Part shown: piece after piece, positions 42,386-56,739 of the stretch | How the letters are laid out: every line of letters begins with the position of its first letter | How positions within the stretch are numbered: the stretch's first letter is position 1 | NCBI RefSeq assembly: GCF_024868665.1 | Contig: NC_079902.1 | Location: 16,213,154-16,277,153, forward strand | Length of the DNA stretch: 64,000 nt | Source of the DNA: Triplophysa rosa | Lineage: Eukaryota > Chordata > Actinopteri > Cypriniformes > Nemacheilidae | Reading direction: 5' to 3' | Notes under the pieces: generated by a model | Seen by the model: only the letters and a program-made list of their open reading frames with translations | What the model was told of the DNA's origin: nothing | Databases searched by the model: none | Program-made: the position numbers and the translations under genes

Positions 42386-44049
42386 GGTGTTGAAAGGAGA
42401 AAGAGGGTAGGACACAGGCTGCCAGGAAGAGGGTTCCTATCCCTTAGTACACTCCCCGGACCGCCTCGCTCCGCACCACACCCCTCGACACAGGAAACAC
42501 TCTGATGGCAAAACCTCGGCAAAAACTCTTGGTCCTGCACGCTCCTGACTTTAATCCAGCTGAAGAGATGGAGAGTGTGGCTGTGGACTCAATAGAGCAG
42601 TGGAGATACGGGTTCTTGTTGCTCTGGGAAACAGTCCTGCTCCAGCTGCGTCTGGGGCATCTAAACCTTCAAGGGGAAAAGAGAGAAAAACAAAGAGGAA
42701 AAGGAACATTAGGGAACTGTGACTGAGCAAAATGGGCTGCATCACATCATCAGGGCTGTGATGGCCAGACGAGACGATACCGCTGGGACCTGAGGCGAGG
42801 GGCTAATTTTCTGACTCTGTGAAGCATTCACTCACTCCGGGGGAGACAGTCGGCTCACCAGTGTCAGACTGCCAGGAGCTGCCTCATAGTTAGACTCGAA
42901 AGAAGTCTGGCCGGGCAGAATAAAAATGGCAAAGTGGAAAAATGCGCGTTGCTCTCCAGCAGCACTGTCTCCTCACTGTCATTTACCCTAGGAAATCACA
43001 ACTATTGCATCAATCCGTCAATGATAGAGGTTATGTTTTTAGGAAATTTACAGCAAATTGCAACATCTTGTATAGTTCATACATGTGCTGCAAACAAGCA
43101 GGCTTAAAAAAGCAAGAATTTATTCAAGTTTAGCTGTGATAAGACTATGGTTGGTTGTGGTGGTGCTAGTGTGGAGGAAGGGGGGCATATGAGATCACCC
43201 AGCCTGATCAAAGGGGTACTGTAAACAGGCTTGGACTATCAGTCACATGAGCAGAGGAGCCCAGAACAAGCCCTTATTCCAAAGTCCACAACCACTCCAC
43301 TATATCACTCGTGAGGAACCCTAAAAAGCAGTCACATGGTCACAGGGTGGGTGTCTGGTTAAAGATTAAATGAATGCAGCGGGGAGAGGTGAGGAGGTTT
43401 GGCAAACCACTGAGGGGGGTGTAAAATGGTAGTGGGGCGGCCTGTCTCCTCTATGGCAGGGTGGAGCTTGTTTGCTTTGAAAGGACAGTGTGTGTGTGTC
43501 AACAAGTGCATACTATGTTGAATGGTGTCTGGTAGGGGGGGTGGGGTATAATGGGAGGCAGTTAAAGAACATGAGAAAGATAGCTCGGTGGTTTGTGTGG
43601 GAGAGTGGGTGGGAGAAAGGTCAAACAAATGTTCTGTTAAGACTTAGTTTTGGCTGTCACTAAGACCCCTTTAGCTGCTGGAGTCTTGTCCTCAACATGT
43701 GGCCTTGTGCAGCATCTCCCCTGGGAAGAGGGGAAGAGAGAAACAGGATGGGGTATGCCAAAACAGAGAAGGCCAGCCTATTATTATCGCTAACCAGACG
43801 GGCTCCCCCAGAGTCCCAGTGCCCTGCCTCCCTCTCCCACAGCATGCGGCCAACATCTGGAGCACCCTGTTCCCATTCTCTCGTCTCTGAGAGTGTCTGG
43901 ACGGACGTAACACATTTATTCATTGAAACTAGATTATAACACCTTTTTTGAAGACAATATAAGTGGTTGTGAAAACAGATTTGCTTAAGTGTGTCAGTTG
44001 GAAATATAAATATATTTTAAACATTCCTTGCCATTAACTGTAATAAGCT

Positions 44050-44200
44050 TTCCTGTGGCTCAGTGGTTAGATCATGGCGCTAGCAATGCCAAGGTCATGG
44101 GTTCGATCCCAGGGGATTGCACAGTCAGAAATAAATGTATAGTACTATTCAATATAAGTCGCTTTGGATAAAAGCGTATGTCAAATGCGTAAATGTAAGT
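44050..44200 (+). repeat. tRNA-derived SINE (copy 3)
   Basis: The head reads tgtggctcagtggttagatc, the B box ggttcgatccc is at 44100-44110, and the tail reads gtcgctttggataaaagcgt. It is shorter and more diverged between B box and tail than copies 1 and 2. Confidence 0.87.
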
Positions 44201-44302
44201 ATGATTTTCGTTTGAAGAAGTCAAGACAGTATGGCCCAAACAGAGTCATTATAACCAAGTTAATTTAGGATTAAAAAGAATAGTGATAATATTTGTTCTA
44301 TT

Positions 44303-44324
44303 GTATATATATATATATATATAT
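44303..44324. repeat. AT microsatellite
   Basis: About ten uninterrupted TA units. Confidence 0.85.
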
Positions 44325-45054
44325 GTTGTCTCTTGAGAGCACAATATCCTCATGCAATTGGCATGATGGAGTGCTTGGCTCGAAATTGCGACCATTTTAG
44401 TCGCATATGCTCCCTATATTTAACCTCAAAATATATATAACTATATTTGAGAGCATTTGTGTGAGTGCACATTTTGTTGTGGTGCGACCTGTTTTCATTA
44501 CTGTACAGCTACAGTGACCGGCCCGGCCATTCATAAAGACAACATGATTTTCCATCCCTTTCCCACCGTTTCTCTATGTAAACACACGCTAGATGGACGG
44601 TTTTAACATTTGCGTTTCTCTGAGGCTAAGAGGGTTCAGTCAGTGGAGGTAGGAGGATTGACAGTGTGATATGATCGCCACCTCTGCTAACACGAGCACT
44701 ATGCAAAAAGGATATAAAGAAAACAACCACAGCTCTTTACTAAAAGCTGCACCTCTTAAGAAAACAAAGCATAATTTTTGTGCAATTACTGCCTGTCAGT
44801 TGAGTTTGTGACAAAAGATTTGGCAGTGTTTACATATTATTACTGCATAATATAATTCATTAAAATAGAAGTTTAATTCATTTCATAAAATACAAGTTTG
44901 ACAGCACTAGAAAAGACACAGCCTAAATCCATAAGTACTGCAAAAAGATCTTCAAGATCCTTCCTGCAAAGCTACCTTAAAAACTGTGCGGGTGTACCAA
45001 CGACAAACACTGTTTTAAAGGCAGATGTTGGTCACACCAATTTTGATTTGGTTA

Positions 45055-45616
45055 AAGGCGCAGTTCTTAATTAACAGCGGCCACTAGCGTTGTATTATAG
45101 ATTTGCCACGAATCGCTCAGTCCAAACACGACGGCGGCCACCACAGTACAAAAAGATGTCGTTCTCATGTTGACGCAGGGAAGAGATTTTGCGGGCATTA
45201 GAAAGACTGTAGAAAGAGCGATGTCTTATGTATTACATAAAATAAAAGGTTTGTGGATTTTAAGTTTAAAAAGAAGGATAAAAGTTAGGCAGGAGCTAGG
45301 ACCTGTTTTAATATTATAAAGACTTTACAGCAGAGACATGTTAGGATTAAGTCTTTTAGCAGAGATACTCACAGATATCTATGGAGATACTTTCCAGCAG
45401 AGAGAGAGTCGTTGGAGAGAAAGATCGTTCCCCGAGGAGGATGCTTTGATTCGGATCAATATGTGAGTAACATACTAACATACCAAGATATGTTGTTGTT
45501 GTAATTTTAGCTGTGTGACGGAGCAGTTTTGAGCATCATTGTTTATCTGGAACCGCTTTAATATTGTACTCGTCCAGATACTGGAGAGAGAGAGAGAGAG
45601 GGGCAGAGAGAGAGAG

Positions 45617-45662
<46 letters not shown>

Positions 45663-46021
45663 CGTGTGGGCAATGATGAATAAATTTTGAGTTAATCCAC
45701 GGGCCACATGCATTCCGCACCGGAGAGCACGATCCGTACAGATCATCCCGCGATCTGTTTCACCATGATACCGCAGCGGAGAGGAAGAGGAAACGCGTGT
45801 TGTAGAGTTGTTTGTCCGTTTAGGTCTGCTGTACAAAACATGGCGGAGAATTCAATGCATGTAGGCCCGCTCTGTATGTAGATATAAATAGCTTATTCTA
45901 AGGTATTACAAACTTAATGGTTCATTACGTAAGGTCTTTATACACCTCTGAAGAAATAGTTTTGTATATTATATTGTATTTCTGTCAATAGATCCTCCTA
46001 AAAATGCCATATTGTTCCTTT
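45055..46021. repeat. Inverted relative of the 39.8 kb TTAA repeat, with larger interior
   Basis: Its right part (about 45780-46021) is the reverse complement of the 39822 repeat: taaggtctttatacacctct, tttctgtcaatagatcctcc and a final ccatattgttcctttaa. The left end reads TTAAAGGCGCAGTTC. The unrelated middle holds a long AG microsatellite. Limits are set by the TTAA-flanked ends. Confidence 0.6.
45583..45662. repeat. AG microsatellite
   Basis: GA runs are broken by ggggca and gca. It explains the Leu-Ser repeat frames on the - strand, which are not genes. Confidence 0.92.
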
Positions 46022-46167
46022 AAGTTAAATGTGTTTTCATTGCATTATTCTTGAAAACATCCTTATTTTACAGCATTTTGTCACACGCGACTAAAACATT
46101 TATCAGTACAGTAATTTCCAAGTAGGATGTTCATAGCATGTCTTGTTTGTTTTTGTAGAATGTTACA

Positions 46168-46461
46168 TTTAAAGAAACAGTTCACTCAAAAATAATCACC
46201 CTAAAGTTTACTCACCCTCAAATCTGTATAAATTTCTTTGTTCTGATGAACAAAGAGAAAGATATTTGGAAGAATGCTTGTAACCAAACAGTTCTTGGTT
46301 ACAATGGTATTCACTTGAACCATTGTAACCAAGAACTGTTTGGTTGCAAGCATTCTTCCAAATATCTTTCTGTGTTCATCAGAACAAAAAAAATGTGTAC
46401 AGATTTGGAATAAATCAAGGGCGAGTAAATGATGACAGAATTTTTATTTTTTTGCCTTTAA
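46168..46461. repeat. TTAA-type foldback MITE (copy f), near-perfect palindrome
   Basis: It begins TTTAAAGAAACAGTTCACTC and ends TTTTGCCTTTAA. Bases 46243-46308 and 46319-46385 are inverted copies with very few mismatches (ttgtaaccaaacagttcttg against caagaactgtttggttgcaa) around a 10-base spacer attcacttga. High arm identity suggests recent origin or gene conversion between arms. Confidence 0.88.
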
Positions 46462-47531
46462 TTTTTGGACTTCTGTATTGTTATTTCCTACTAAAACAAA
46501 ACACTAAAGCAAAAAGATTAAAAAAATTATAAAAGCAAAGATGGAAGCATCTAATGTGTCTAAGACTTTAACAGTGTAATGTATGTTTCTATAAAAATTA
46601 TATAAATTATCAGATTATCAGGATGCCCCTTTTACAAGACCACACACAGGGTGCGTGCAGTCTGGAAAAACAGTCACCCTTCAGGTCTCCATAGCGTTAG
46701 CCAAGGGTCACAATGGGCCACAGTGCCGATCGAGAGCATAATGTCAAAGTTCTACCTCACCCTTTACCATGAGGCTCAAAATCACCTCGCATCTTATTTT
46801 CAGTTCTTCTTTCTTTTTCAAAAAGCCCTGTTTGCGCATGCAACAGCCAAAGCTCGCAGCTTGAAATTCTATTAGACAATCTCACTGAGAGCCCTACGGT
46901 CTTGCTTTTGAGTAATGAAGTCATTCACACCATTTGACGGTGATGTGATGGCAAATGAAAGCGTAATAGTGGATTGCTGGGAGTGTTTCGCAGACAGAGA
47001 TGAGCCTGGTGGGGAGCAAAATTGTGCAAATCTGTAATTGTGCGCATCACGCTGCTTTCCACGCTAATTCCCATCATCCTCTACAGGACTCCCAGTGGTA
47101 ACTAGCCAGGGCACGTGGCGAATGATCTCTGTCACCACAACGGCAGCTAATGTATAACAGCAGAGAACATGACAACAGCTGCCTTGTTCTAACACATACA
47201 CAAACAAACGGGCCTAAGCAGGGGCCATAGCCGGCCTGCCGCACGTCATCCAGAGAGGCCGAGAGGGAGGGGCGTGTTGGACTTACTCAGTACTCAAGAC
47301 TTCAATAAGCAAACAGTCAGCAGGGTGGGGCTGCTAGGGATACATGATCAGTATGCATGGCTAAACTTCACGGCGTCTCAAAATACGTGAAAAATGCTGT
47401 GATGTTATCATCCTTCCAAGTTTCTAATTGTCTTAATGCAGCAGCTGATACAGGTGGCAAACAGCCCAGGCCATGTTGTCAAAAAGTAAATATAAAGTCC
47501 GAAGCTCACTGCAAGTAGGGGTTTTCAGGGG

Positions 47532-47853
47532 TTAAAGGAATAGTTCACCAACTAAATTAAAATTCTGTCAACATTTGTAATTTTAAACCTGTGCGATTTC
47601 TTTTCTTCTTCTGCAGAACACAAAAGAACATATTTTGAAAAATGTTGGTAACCAAAAACTGTTGATCCCCATTGACTTCTATTGTATGGACACAAAACCA
47701 ATGCAAGTCAATGGGGACCAACGGTTTTCTGTTACCAACATTTTTCAAAACATCTTAATTTGTGCAGCTGAAGAAAGTCATACAGGTTTAAAATGACAAG
47801 AGGGTGAGTAAATAATGACAGAATTTTCATTTTGAAGGTGAACGATTCCTTTA
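47532..47853. repeat. TTAA-type foldback MITE (copy g)
   Basis: It begins TTAAAGGAATAGTTCACC and ends GGTGAACGATTCCTTTAA. The arms pair through ttttgaaaaatgttggtaac with gttaccaacatttttcaaaa, and ccattgacttctattg with caagtcaatgggg. The full family order is preserved. Confidence 0.88.
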
Positions 47854-49714
47854 AGATGGGTCACACTTGCAGTCAAGTCACTTGCTGGTGGTCGCTTGAC
47901 TGCATGTTAACTTATATTTCATTCACAATTACAAGTAAATGAAAATACTACTCTACTAAAAGATAACTGATGTGTATTTACTCCCTCATTTCCATTTAAA
48001 AATATTTCGTTGGGTCTTGGAATGAAAGTTTGGGAACCTCTGGTTTAGAAGGATGAATGATCTTACCCCATGACCCTGTCGACCCCCTCCCCTCGCTAAA
48101 GAGTCCTCAGCTGAGCTCAATGTTGACCATGAAAGGAGGTAATTTAAGCCCATTGAATGACTGAGACATGAGTCGCCCTGGAATTTAATGAAGGATCGCG
48201 CAAATTCAAACATGAAAATACTCATCAAACATAGGCATAACATATTGATTGCTAATGGGCAGGCTTACAAATTTATTATATAAATATAAGCTGACACATT
48301 TCGATGATGTAACCAAGATGGACAAAAATGGAGGCTTTGGCAAGGGCGAAACGCTTCCCTGTTATACTCTGTGGGGAGTGATGTCATGGCAAATTGGCAA
48401 TAGTGATGTCAAAGTATTTAAGAATAACTGCTCTTGAGGCTCCCTCAAAATCGCTTGGGATTCTTAAACCTTTCAGAGAGAGATAGACTCTGAGAAAAAA
48501 GGGAGGAATTTGGAGCTCTTTTCCAGCTCGGTCAGGAAGGAGGACTGGCATTCCTAGCATTTCAGAACACGCCAGGTCTCAATCTTTTCACCCAAACATG
48601 CACCTCAATGCTCCACACACCATCCAAAACGCTTTAAAAACACCTCTAGTGAGTTATTGTGCTGAAGCATTTGAAGCCTTGTTCCCACTTGCCAAGGGGA
48701 AGAGAAACACTGGGGGTGGATTCATGCCAACAGCACCCTTTCAATCAATATGGAGGACAAAGCCTCTTTCAACAAGGTCATCTGCATGACTCAGCCAAAC
48801 ATGCCGGTTTTAGGCCAGTTCCTGGGAGGATGTGGTGCTTCAACAAAGTCAAGTCCTGTAAGGCTGTGATAATGAACGTGGGGCTGTCAGGGGTTGGATA
48901 AACTTGAGCGACTCAGCGGACTACCATCTATTCACCGTCAATGGTATAATATCATAACAATGAGGTTGCAATGTCTAAACAGCCCTGAAGGAAGCTTATA
49001 GCCTGCTCCTTTACAACGTCAAGCAAAACGCTGTCTATTCTGACATTTCTTGGACTGAAAAAGTGATGTGAAAGTAACACCATTACACACCCCTTTACAG
49101 AAGTGGAGAAGAGAGTATTATGCGTCAAGACGACAGGTCAAATGCCTGTGAAACAAATGCATGCTAATTTAACAAAATGAGAGATGGCAAAAAATGTGAA
49201 AACTCTTGGAAGCCACTTCTGCTTCTAAGTACAATGAAACAACTGATAAACCTTTACCACAGCAGCTGGCAAAATGCTCTATGCAGGCATGGGTCATGTC
49301 GTCAATTTGTTGAGTAGTTAATCGCAAAATTCCCTTGCATAGTTAATAATGTCTTGCTATTTTAGTATTGGTCCTTTAATGTATTGCACAAAACATTTTA
49401 AACATCTCTGAGAATTTCTACATTCATCCTCATGAGAGAGACAAACGCACTGCTTCAAGATCTAACAATGACATCGACAACGAAACAGGGAACCGCCTCT
49501 GTTGTACTAAAAACAGACCGAGAAGAAAGCTTCTGCTACCTTTGCATTGGTTGCCACACATTTAATCTGCTCTATTGCAAGTACTTTTCCACTACGCCCC
49601 TAGGCGTCGAAAAGGCTCTAAGTCAAGGCCCCACACCCACCTGAGACAGGAGCTGTTATCTGTGAGCCTGGAGCTCAGCTCTCCAAACATTAAAGGCTGG
49701 GAAGAAGAGACTGA

Positions 49715-50215
49715 GAGTACGTTTACACGATAAAAAAACTGAAAAGTTTTTTCCTTTGCGTTTTTGAAAAGTTTCACGTACACACGACAGCATTATCAAA
49801 ACTATCTGCATTTACATGGATACGGGAAACGAATAAAAACGATGCATTATGCATGCCAGGCCAGTGGATGCCGATGTTGCGCTGTAAAGAAATACTACAT
49901 GCCTGCGCACATACGCATACCCGGTTTTAATCTAAAAGCGCTTTTAATACACTTTGTCAGCGTGTATGTGTGTTTATTGTAATGTGCATATAAATACTAT
50001 GTCTCCGCTGGTTGTAGTGGTGCAGTAAATCTATCAGAGTTTACACGGAAACGATAATGCCGTCGTTTTCAAAAACTTGCACTTTGAGACACATTCTCAA
50101 AAGTTTGCGTTTTCAGTCCCCCAAAACGCTGTTTTCGTGTAAATGAACAACCAAAACGCATAAAAGGTTTTCCGTTTTTAGTTGAAAACAGTCGTGTGTA
50201 AATGGCCTCTTGAGT
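49715..50215. repeat. Probable hAT-like element with 'gtttacac' ends
   Basis: The left end reads agtacgtttacacgat then aaaaaactgaaaagtttttt. The right end, reversed, reads ggccatttacacacgact and gttttcaactaaaaacggaa. The interior repeats cgttttcaaaaacttgc and aaaacgctgttttcgtgt. Ends look inverted but I could not find a clean 8 bp duplication. Confidence 0.5.
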
Positions 50216-53200
50216 ACAGGTGAAGGCAAGATCCCTGCCACTAAATTAGGGTGTGAAGACGCTTGCTTGTTTATCAGCACTAGAGTTGTATTCGTCTCTG
50301 ATAGTTGACTTCTTTGAGAATAATGAGATGGCTTTCCAATTTAACAGCCATTCAGATCATTTAAAAGCCTCTGATACTTTACCAACCATAGTTTGTAGTT
50401 TAGCTTGTATTTTGTTAGTAAAAAAATGGTTTAGTGCCTTCGAAGGATTATTCTACAATCTGTGCCATTTTACACAAGCCTTGGTAGAAGGAACACTAAA
50501 ATGAAGACTGATAAACGCAAAAGGAAACAGAACAGCCACTAACTGACCTGTGAATCTTGCAGTGACAGGAAATGCATCACCGAGCAGTGGGTTTCTGCTA
50601 CTTCCTGACTGTTAGACCACAAACAAGCGAACACTTCTCTCTCATTTTGAGAGTGGAAACTTCTTCCCTTTTCTCTTATACTCTGCATTTCTCACGTTTA
50701 ATGTGCTCAACACATTTTAGTGATACACGTATTACATTTTAATGAACAATAATCAGTACAAAAAACTGAATAAACACTTTCCCGCTGTATAAATACCAAT
50801 CGATAAAAATTTACAAAGACTCTACTTTCACACAAAACCCCTTTTGATCAAATCATGTTACCCTTCAGTGGTTAACTTCTGAGAAAAACAAAAAAAGTCT
50901 GGTTCTCAGAATTCTTGTATCTTAAAACATCTTCAGAATGCTTCCAATAAACCAGCACAATTAAACCCTAACAATACTTTATACTCTTCCTACAACATAA
51001 AACAAAAAATAAACGTTTAGATAAATGCTCTTTGTTAGTATTCTATTTTAAAATACTCAATGAACACAAGCTGTACAGTGGGGGTACTGAGGTTGAACAC
51101 TAAGAAAACAACATAGAGGAACAGAACTTATTGCACCCTTACTCACTTCCTCTATCATACATCTCACTCTCTGACATCTCATGCTACTAAACAGTTACCT
51201 ACTTCCTCTATGTGGATTCAGTGTACAGAGGCATTAGCACAAATAGCGACGGGCAAGAGATGCTGATCTTTAAAATGCTTACAAATGTAGGTAGATTAGT
51301 CAAGTCTTACCAGCAGCGAGCGACTTCTGATGAACTTCTTTAAAGGCGCATGGTGTGCTACAAAATGTTAAAAGTGCTCTTCCCTGTGTTCTGTTTCTAC
51401 TATGTGGCAACAGGCCGCACACCACAGATAGGAAGACACGTCAGAGTTGTGAAAACAGGACAGGAAATTGCCACAGGGGCTAAAAAGACTAGGGTCCTCC
51501 AACATTGACAAAAAAGAGACAAAATGTCACAGTGCACAAAGAAATATGACATATCTTGATTTGGAAAATGATGCGTTATGGATATGATTATAAAATGCTG
51601 GCTGGGCTTCCCAGTATCTATTTTTTAGGAACTTTTGAACTGTATCTGTGCTGCCTGCCACCAGCTGCATTTGCAATTTGAAAAACATTTCAGGTATTTC
51701 GGTAGGAAGACAAAATGTTTTGGCATTCAGAGCATGACAAGACTAGAGAAGCTCAGCCCAATAAAAAGTGTTAGCACCGCCCTCTGACTCTCATCATATC
51801 TGACCATTTTTAGAACCTGTATAATCGGTGACATATTAAACACTTTATTATGTTTGGTTTAATATATCTAGATAACTCCTAGAAAAACATCTATAGAAAA
51901 GTCTCTCAACATCTCAAGCGTGAGTCAGAAACAAACTAAATTGACTGCTCAATGATCAACATGCCCGTTGAATCACAGTCCAGTTTTAACTCGGTTTCAG
52001 TTTGTACAATGAAATCTTCATAAGTGGTGACGTTCCTACTTTCCCGGGGCTGTATGTAACATGCTTGTGTCTATGGCGACATACGCACAGTTGTGAAATA
52101 GCGCCACCCCCGCCATCTTGACTCACCCATCCCTGATGTGTTTACACTCATACCAATACCGACAAGTCACAGCATATGTCTGCAGAAGAAGAGGAAAAAT
52201 GCACCCTGAACGCAGCAGCAAAACACGCATGCCACGCACCCGAACGATCAAAAACGAAATCCTAAGAACCCTAAACAGCCACTGACGGTAGCTGAAAACA
52301 TTCTAGTGCTGATAAGAGTGTCATCGCAAGGTTTTGCACCCAAGCAGTAAAATTCAAAGTTCAGTTTTGAACTTTCATTTACAGGAAAGCAAGTGCAGTG
52401 CAATAATGTCAATTCAGGCCTTGGGAAAGACAACCATGCATGAGAATGAAAACGAACGCCTGAAATCACAGCTAAACATCTACAAGCTGAGAAACTGGCT
52501 GTTAAAGCCGGTAAGCATTCCAAACAGGCCTGGACATAGACTACACAAGGTGTCCACATGGGCAAGCTGCAGTCTTACCTGCTAAATTCACTAGCCAAAA
52601 CAGTGTAGTTTTTTAACCCTTCGGAATGTTATGACACTGAAAACTGCATTTAAATATCAGTAATGCAACCACAAATACTTCAGATCAGATAGCGTTTAAA
52701 TGGTTTATGTAATGTTCATTTCAAGCAATTGAAAAGAATTCCCAGATTAACTGCACTTGATTCACACCTAACTGTTATCTACATAAATACAATGTTCTTA
52801 TACACCTCAATAAGCAGGTTATTAGAGCAAATTGTATCCGTCTCTGTATTTATCAATAAAATCATCAGACTGTAAAACTAAAGACATATTCCTTGCTGCC
52901 CAACTGGCACTCCTTGAAATGCATCATAAAATACTTTATAGCTGACACAACTGACCCACAAAACCTGACATTCATTATCATTTATCGTATCTTATGTAAC
53001 GGTTGCCTTTGAGCTGCAGGGGCCACCTTAGTTCTCATTTCCAGTCACATCATGTGGTCTCAGCAATAGCATTATGGAAGAGGGGTTGCAACAAGAAAGG
53101 AGGTTGCTTATGTCTCCATAAACCACTTACGTATCGCTTCACACTTCGATCTATATTCAATACCGCACACAGTATAAACTCAGAGAACGTAACAAACCTT

Positions 53201-55146
53201 ATCAAAAATAGTGTATATGCGTGCGCCTGAAGCTAATATTAAACTCCTAATCCAACCAGACTGTTCACTTTTGTTCTCCATATGGGCCAGAGTTTATTAA
53301 ACTACCAAACACACCACATACAAGCTTGAAAACAACATGTTGACAAGCTCTCTGTGGTATTGTCCATGTGGAGTCCATTGACTCTGAATGGGCCGATATA
53401 TGAAGAGCCCTGCTGTTATTATACTGCGGGAGCTTCATGAGCCTACAGTATTGTAAGTGATATGTTTAGACAGCTTTCAGATCCATGCTGGCTAATAAAA
53501 CCCAGAGGGGAGTGTGTACAGGCGAACCTCTCTGTTCATCGACTACCGACTGCAATCTAATTGCACGTAATTACTCAAGCCATGATCCAAAGCTGCAACT
53601 GCTGCTGCAGAAGCTGCAATTTCAGGCGCGGAATCAAAACAGCGATGTTATGAAATCCACACGTACAGTCAGCTGTGAACGGACCCTCCGTAATTTTCTA
53701 AATTACACGCATGTACTCCTGACACAATGTCTGTTTGCTGCCATAAATCTTTGAACGGGTTGGAAAATATGCTGATGTAAATGTGGGCTTAGGTGTCACC
53801 TGCACGGAGAAAAACAGCGCAAGGCAAACAAAGAGGCAATAAAAACAACCCACAGTAAAATAACACTACCCTCCGACCGTCCTTCCATTTTCATAGTTTT
53901 AATACAAGAAACGAGAGAGGAAAACTAAACTAAATACAGAAACTAGATCTGAGGACTGTCAGAAATAAGTGATGGAAGGAAGATTACATCCTGCCATTTT
54001 GTTGACGATTTGTGGGGAGGCTGCAGATGGCGGAGGGAGTTTTATTCAGGTCAATATTTGAAAAGGAATGCTGGTCTTTGTGGAGCCATCGTTTGTTCAT
54101 GATAGCAACGAGATGAGAAAACCCAAGCATAACATATAAGGTTGTAAACAAAGAGGTTAAAGTAGCCATCGTCTCACATCTACAGATAGCAGATAGTGAC
54201 GATGTCCTGGAGTGAAGCGAGAACTTACAAAAGTAACTGCACTCTTTCAAATGACTGCAATAATCTTCATCTCACCGACTCGTAAATCGTATCATTCATC
54301 AAATCCAAAAGGGCAATTTGATACTAAAGGATTTAGGCTTGTGGCAAGGCACAAATAACAAAGTGCATGGCGCTAATTTGTGTGTAGGAATAGACAGAAT
54401 ATCTCTTGAGGACTGTGAGCACTAAATGAGATCCACTGTGAAAATGTAAACAAGGAGTGGCTGTTGCTAAGAAACCGGTTGGGATGTGACATGTTGAGTG
54501 ATATAACACAGATACAATGAGGTTGACATTTAAGCACAAAAAAGTTGAAAACAAGATATATGCCAATAATATAGGCTTGTTACTAAAATAAATGACTGAA
54601 TTATCATTTTCATCAAATTTTTCAGGTCTGAAGCACATATGGTTCGAGAGATCTCGTATTCTGCAGAAACGCTTAAGTGACAGTACACAACGCATGTATA
54701 ACAAGTTCTAATCATTGGTCTATAGAAATGAAGCCGGTAATCAAGGCTTTGAATTACTGTATGGTATAGATGCCACATTAAAACAATCTAGTGCATTTTT
54801 ATCATTACGTTTTCACAAACTGTAATAAGAACATCTCCTCTTACTCACAGTATGTACCGTTAAGCACCCCAACAACATAAAAATGAAACCAGTAAGCAGA
54901 AGGCAATGTATGAATTGAAATGAACTCCTTGCGTAGCCTTTCATATTGAGAATGCGTTTATCCTAAAAATGAAAAACGTTCTAGATGAAATTACTAGATT
55001 AACAAAACGATTTTAATCTTCCAATATTTAACAATAAATGCCATGTCATTTCACCTCCCTTATCTTAACAACCATTTTAGTTTCACATAAGACCCCAGTT
55101 TCGTATTGCATATTGTATTGCAAATCACTTCATCACAACATTGTCT

Positions 55147-55457
55147 TTAAAGTGATAGTTCACCCAAAAATGAAAATACTGTCATCATTTACTCACCCAC
55201 TTGTCATTTTAAATCTGTATGACTTTCTTCTACAGAACACAAAAAAAAATATTTTGAAGAAAGTTGGTAACCGAAGATTGGCGGTACCCATTCACTTCTA
55301 TTGTAAAGACAGTACAAAACCAATGCAAGTGCATGAGCACCGTCGCTGTTCGGTTAACAACATTCTTCAGAAGAAAGAAAGTCATACAGGTTTAAAATGA
55401 CAAGAGGGTGAGTAAATGATAACATAGTTCACCCAAAAACGAAAATTATCACTTTAA
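55147..55457. repeat. TTAA-type foldback MITE (copy h)
   Basis: It begins TTTAAAGTGATAGTTCACCC and ends AATTATCACTTTAA, with a short partial duplication of the right end (agttcacccaaaaacg). Arms pair through aaatctgtatgactttcttc with gaaagtcatacaggttt. It is one of the better preserved copies. Confidence 0.87.
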
Positions 55458-56130
55458 ATCTTGTTGGGCTGGATTAATAGCTCTGACATATTATTATAAA
55501 ATATTATACATATTATATTATAAAATATAAAAGCCTATGTGCTCAATGTAACAAGGTCATGTGACAAGTAAAAATATTTTAAAATTGTAAAAATCCCATG
55601 TAACTCTCCATTAGAGTAATGTTGCAAACACTTAGCACAACAAGAGAGGGGAGAGACTGGGGGCTAGATGACATCGTCAGTAAAAACCAGGTCTGCAGTG
55701 CTGACGTGTGTGTTCAATGCTCTAAAAATTAAATGATCTGCATATACGATACCAATACAAATCACATTCATACCACAAGCATTTTAATATTTTAGTCAGC
55801 TTGCAAAAAATATTTGCAAGATATTACTCAGCTTGGCCCATAGGATGTGATGTAATACAGAATTTGTGAGTAAATGTTCCTGTTATTGATGTAATGGTGT
55901 TTCCTAAAGACTTGAGTACGTTGAGTTCTTGGATGCATTAATTGTCCACTGAAACCGCATCACAATTTTCCATCAGCATTAGCTATAGAGATTTAAATGT
56001 TACTCAAATGTTGCCTCAATATACTGCTTTAAAAGATGATAGATTCACACTTAACAATTAATCCAAGGGGTTAAGGAATCACAAAGAAAAGATAAACAAC
56101 ATCATTACAATTTGTTTCACAATGTGTTGT

Positions 56131-56200
56131 CTGTACAGCTGCTTTGCAACTTTGCAAAACTGTGAAAAGAACTATAGAAATAAACTTGAATTCAATTAAA
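56131..56200 (+). repeat. Diverged L2-type LINE 3' tail
   Basis: It reads tacagctgctttgcaacttt, gtgaaaagaactatagaaat, then aaacttgaattcaattaa. This has the same order as the tail at 9675-9804, with more changes and an eroded end repeat. Confidence 0.5.
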
Positions 56201-56739
56201 CAGAACACAGCTTACTAAGTTTAAAACGTGTTTTCAAATATGTATTGTTGTAGTTTCTATCACACATTATCATTCAAGTAGGAAAATTAATCAAATAGAT
56301 TCAACTGAAGCCAAAATGACACTGCATAAGTGTATTTTATGAACATTTAATATTCCAAATGACAAACATTTTCATTCTGCATTCTTTGCCTATATAATGC
56401 TGCACATCTGAGCCATACTTCACATCACTAATTTTAAAAGCAACAATGTTTCACATTAAAGATCGGGTAACATGCTATTTCATGCATTCTGACTTCTTTA
56501 AACTGTTGAACGTGCTTCTCATGCTTAACATGGTCAATTTGTTAAAAAACGAGTTGGACGTATGATGTAGTATTTCTGTGCTTGATACACTCCCTCAGCA
56601 CTCCAACTTGTTTCAGAAAGTTTTTAATAAGTCTAGATGTTTCGTAACAGGGATCCTATTCCTTTTATTGGGCAATTCTCCAGGAAAAGTACGCCCATGC
56701 GCCAACCAACGAGCGATAGGAATACCCGCTTATCAAGAT

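Noticed and set aside
45475..45836. Leu-Ser repeat proteins on the - strand
   Set aside because: They are translations of the AG microsatellite.
52070..52260. gccatcttgactc (YY1-like) cluster as a promoter
   Set aside because: A single motif in sequence resembling common fish repeats; no other core promoter element or adjacent exon.
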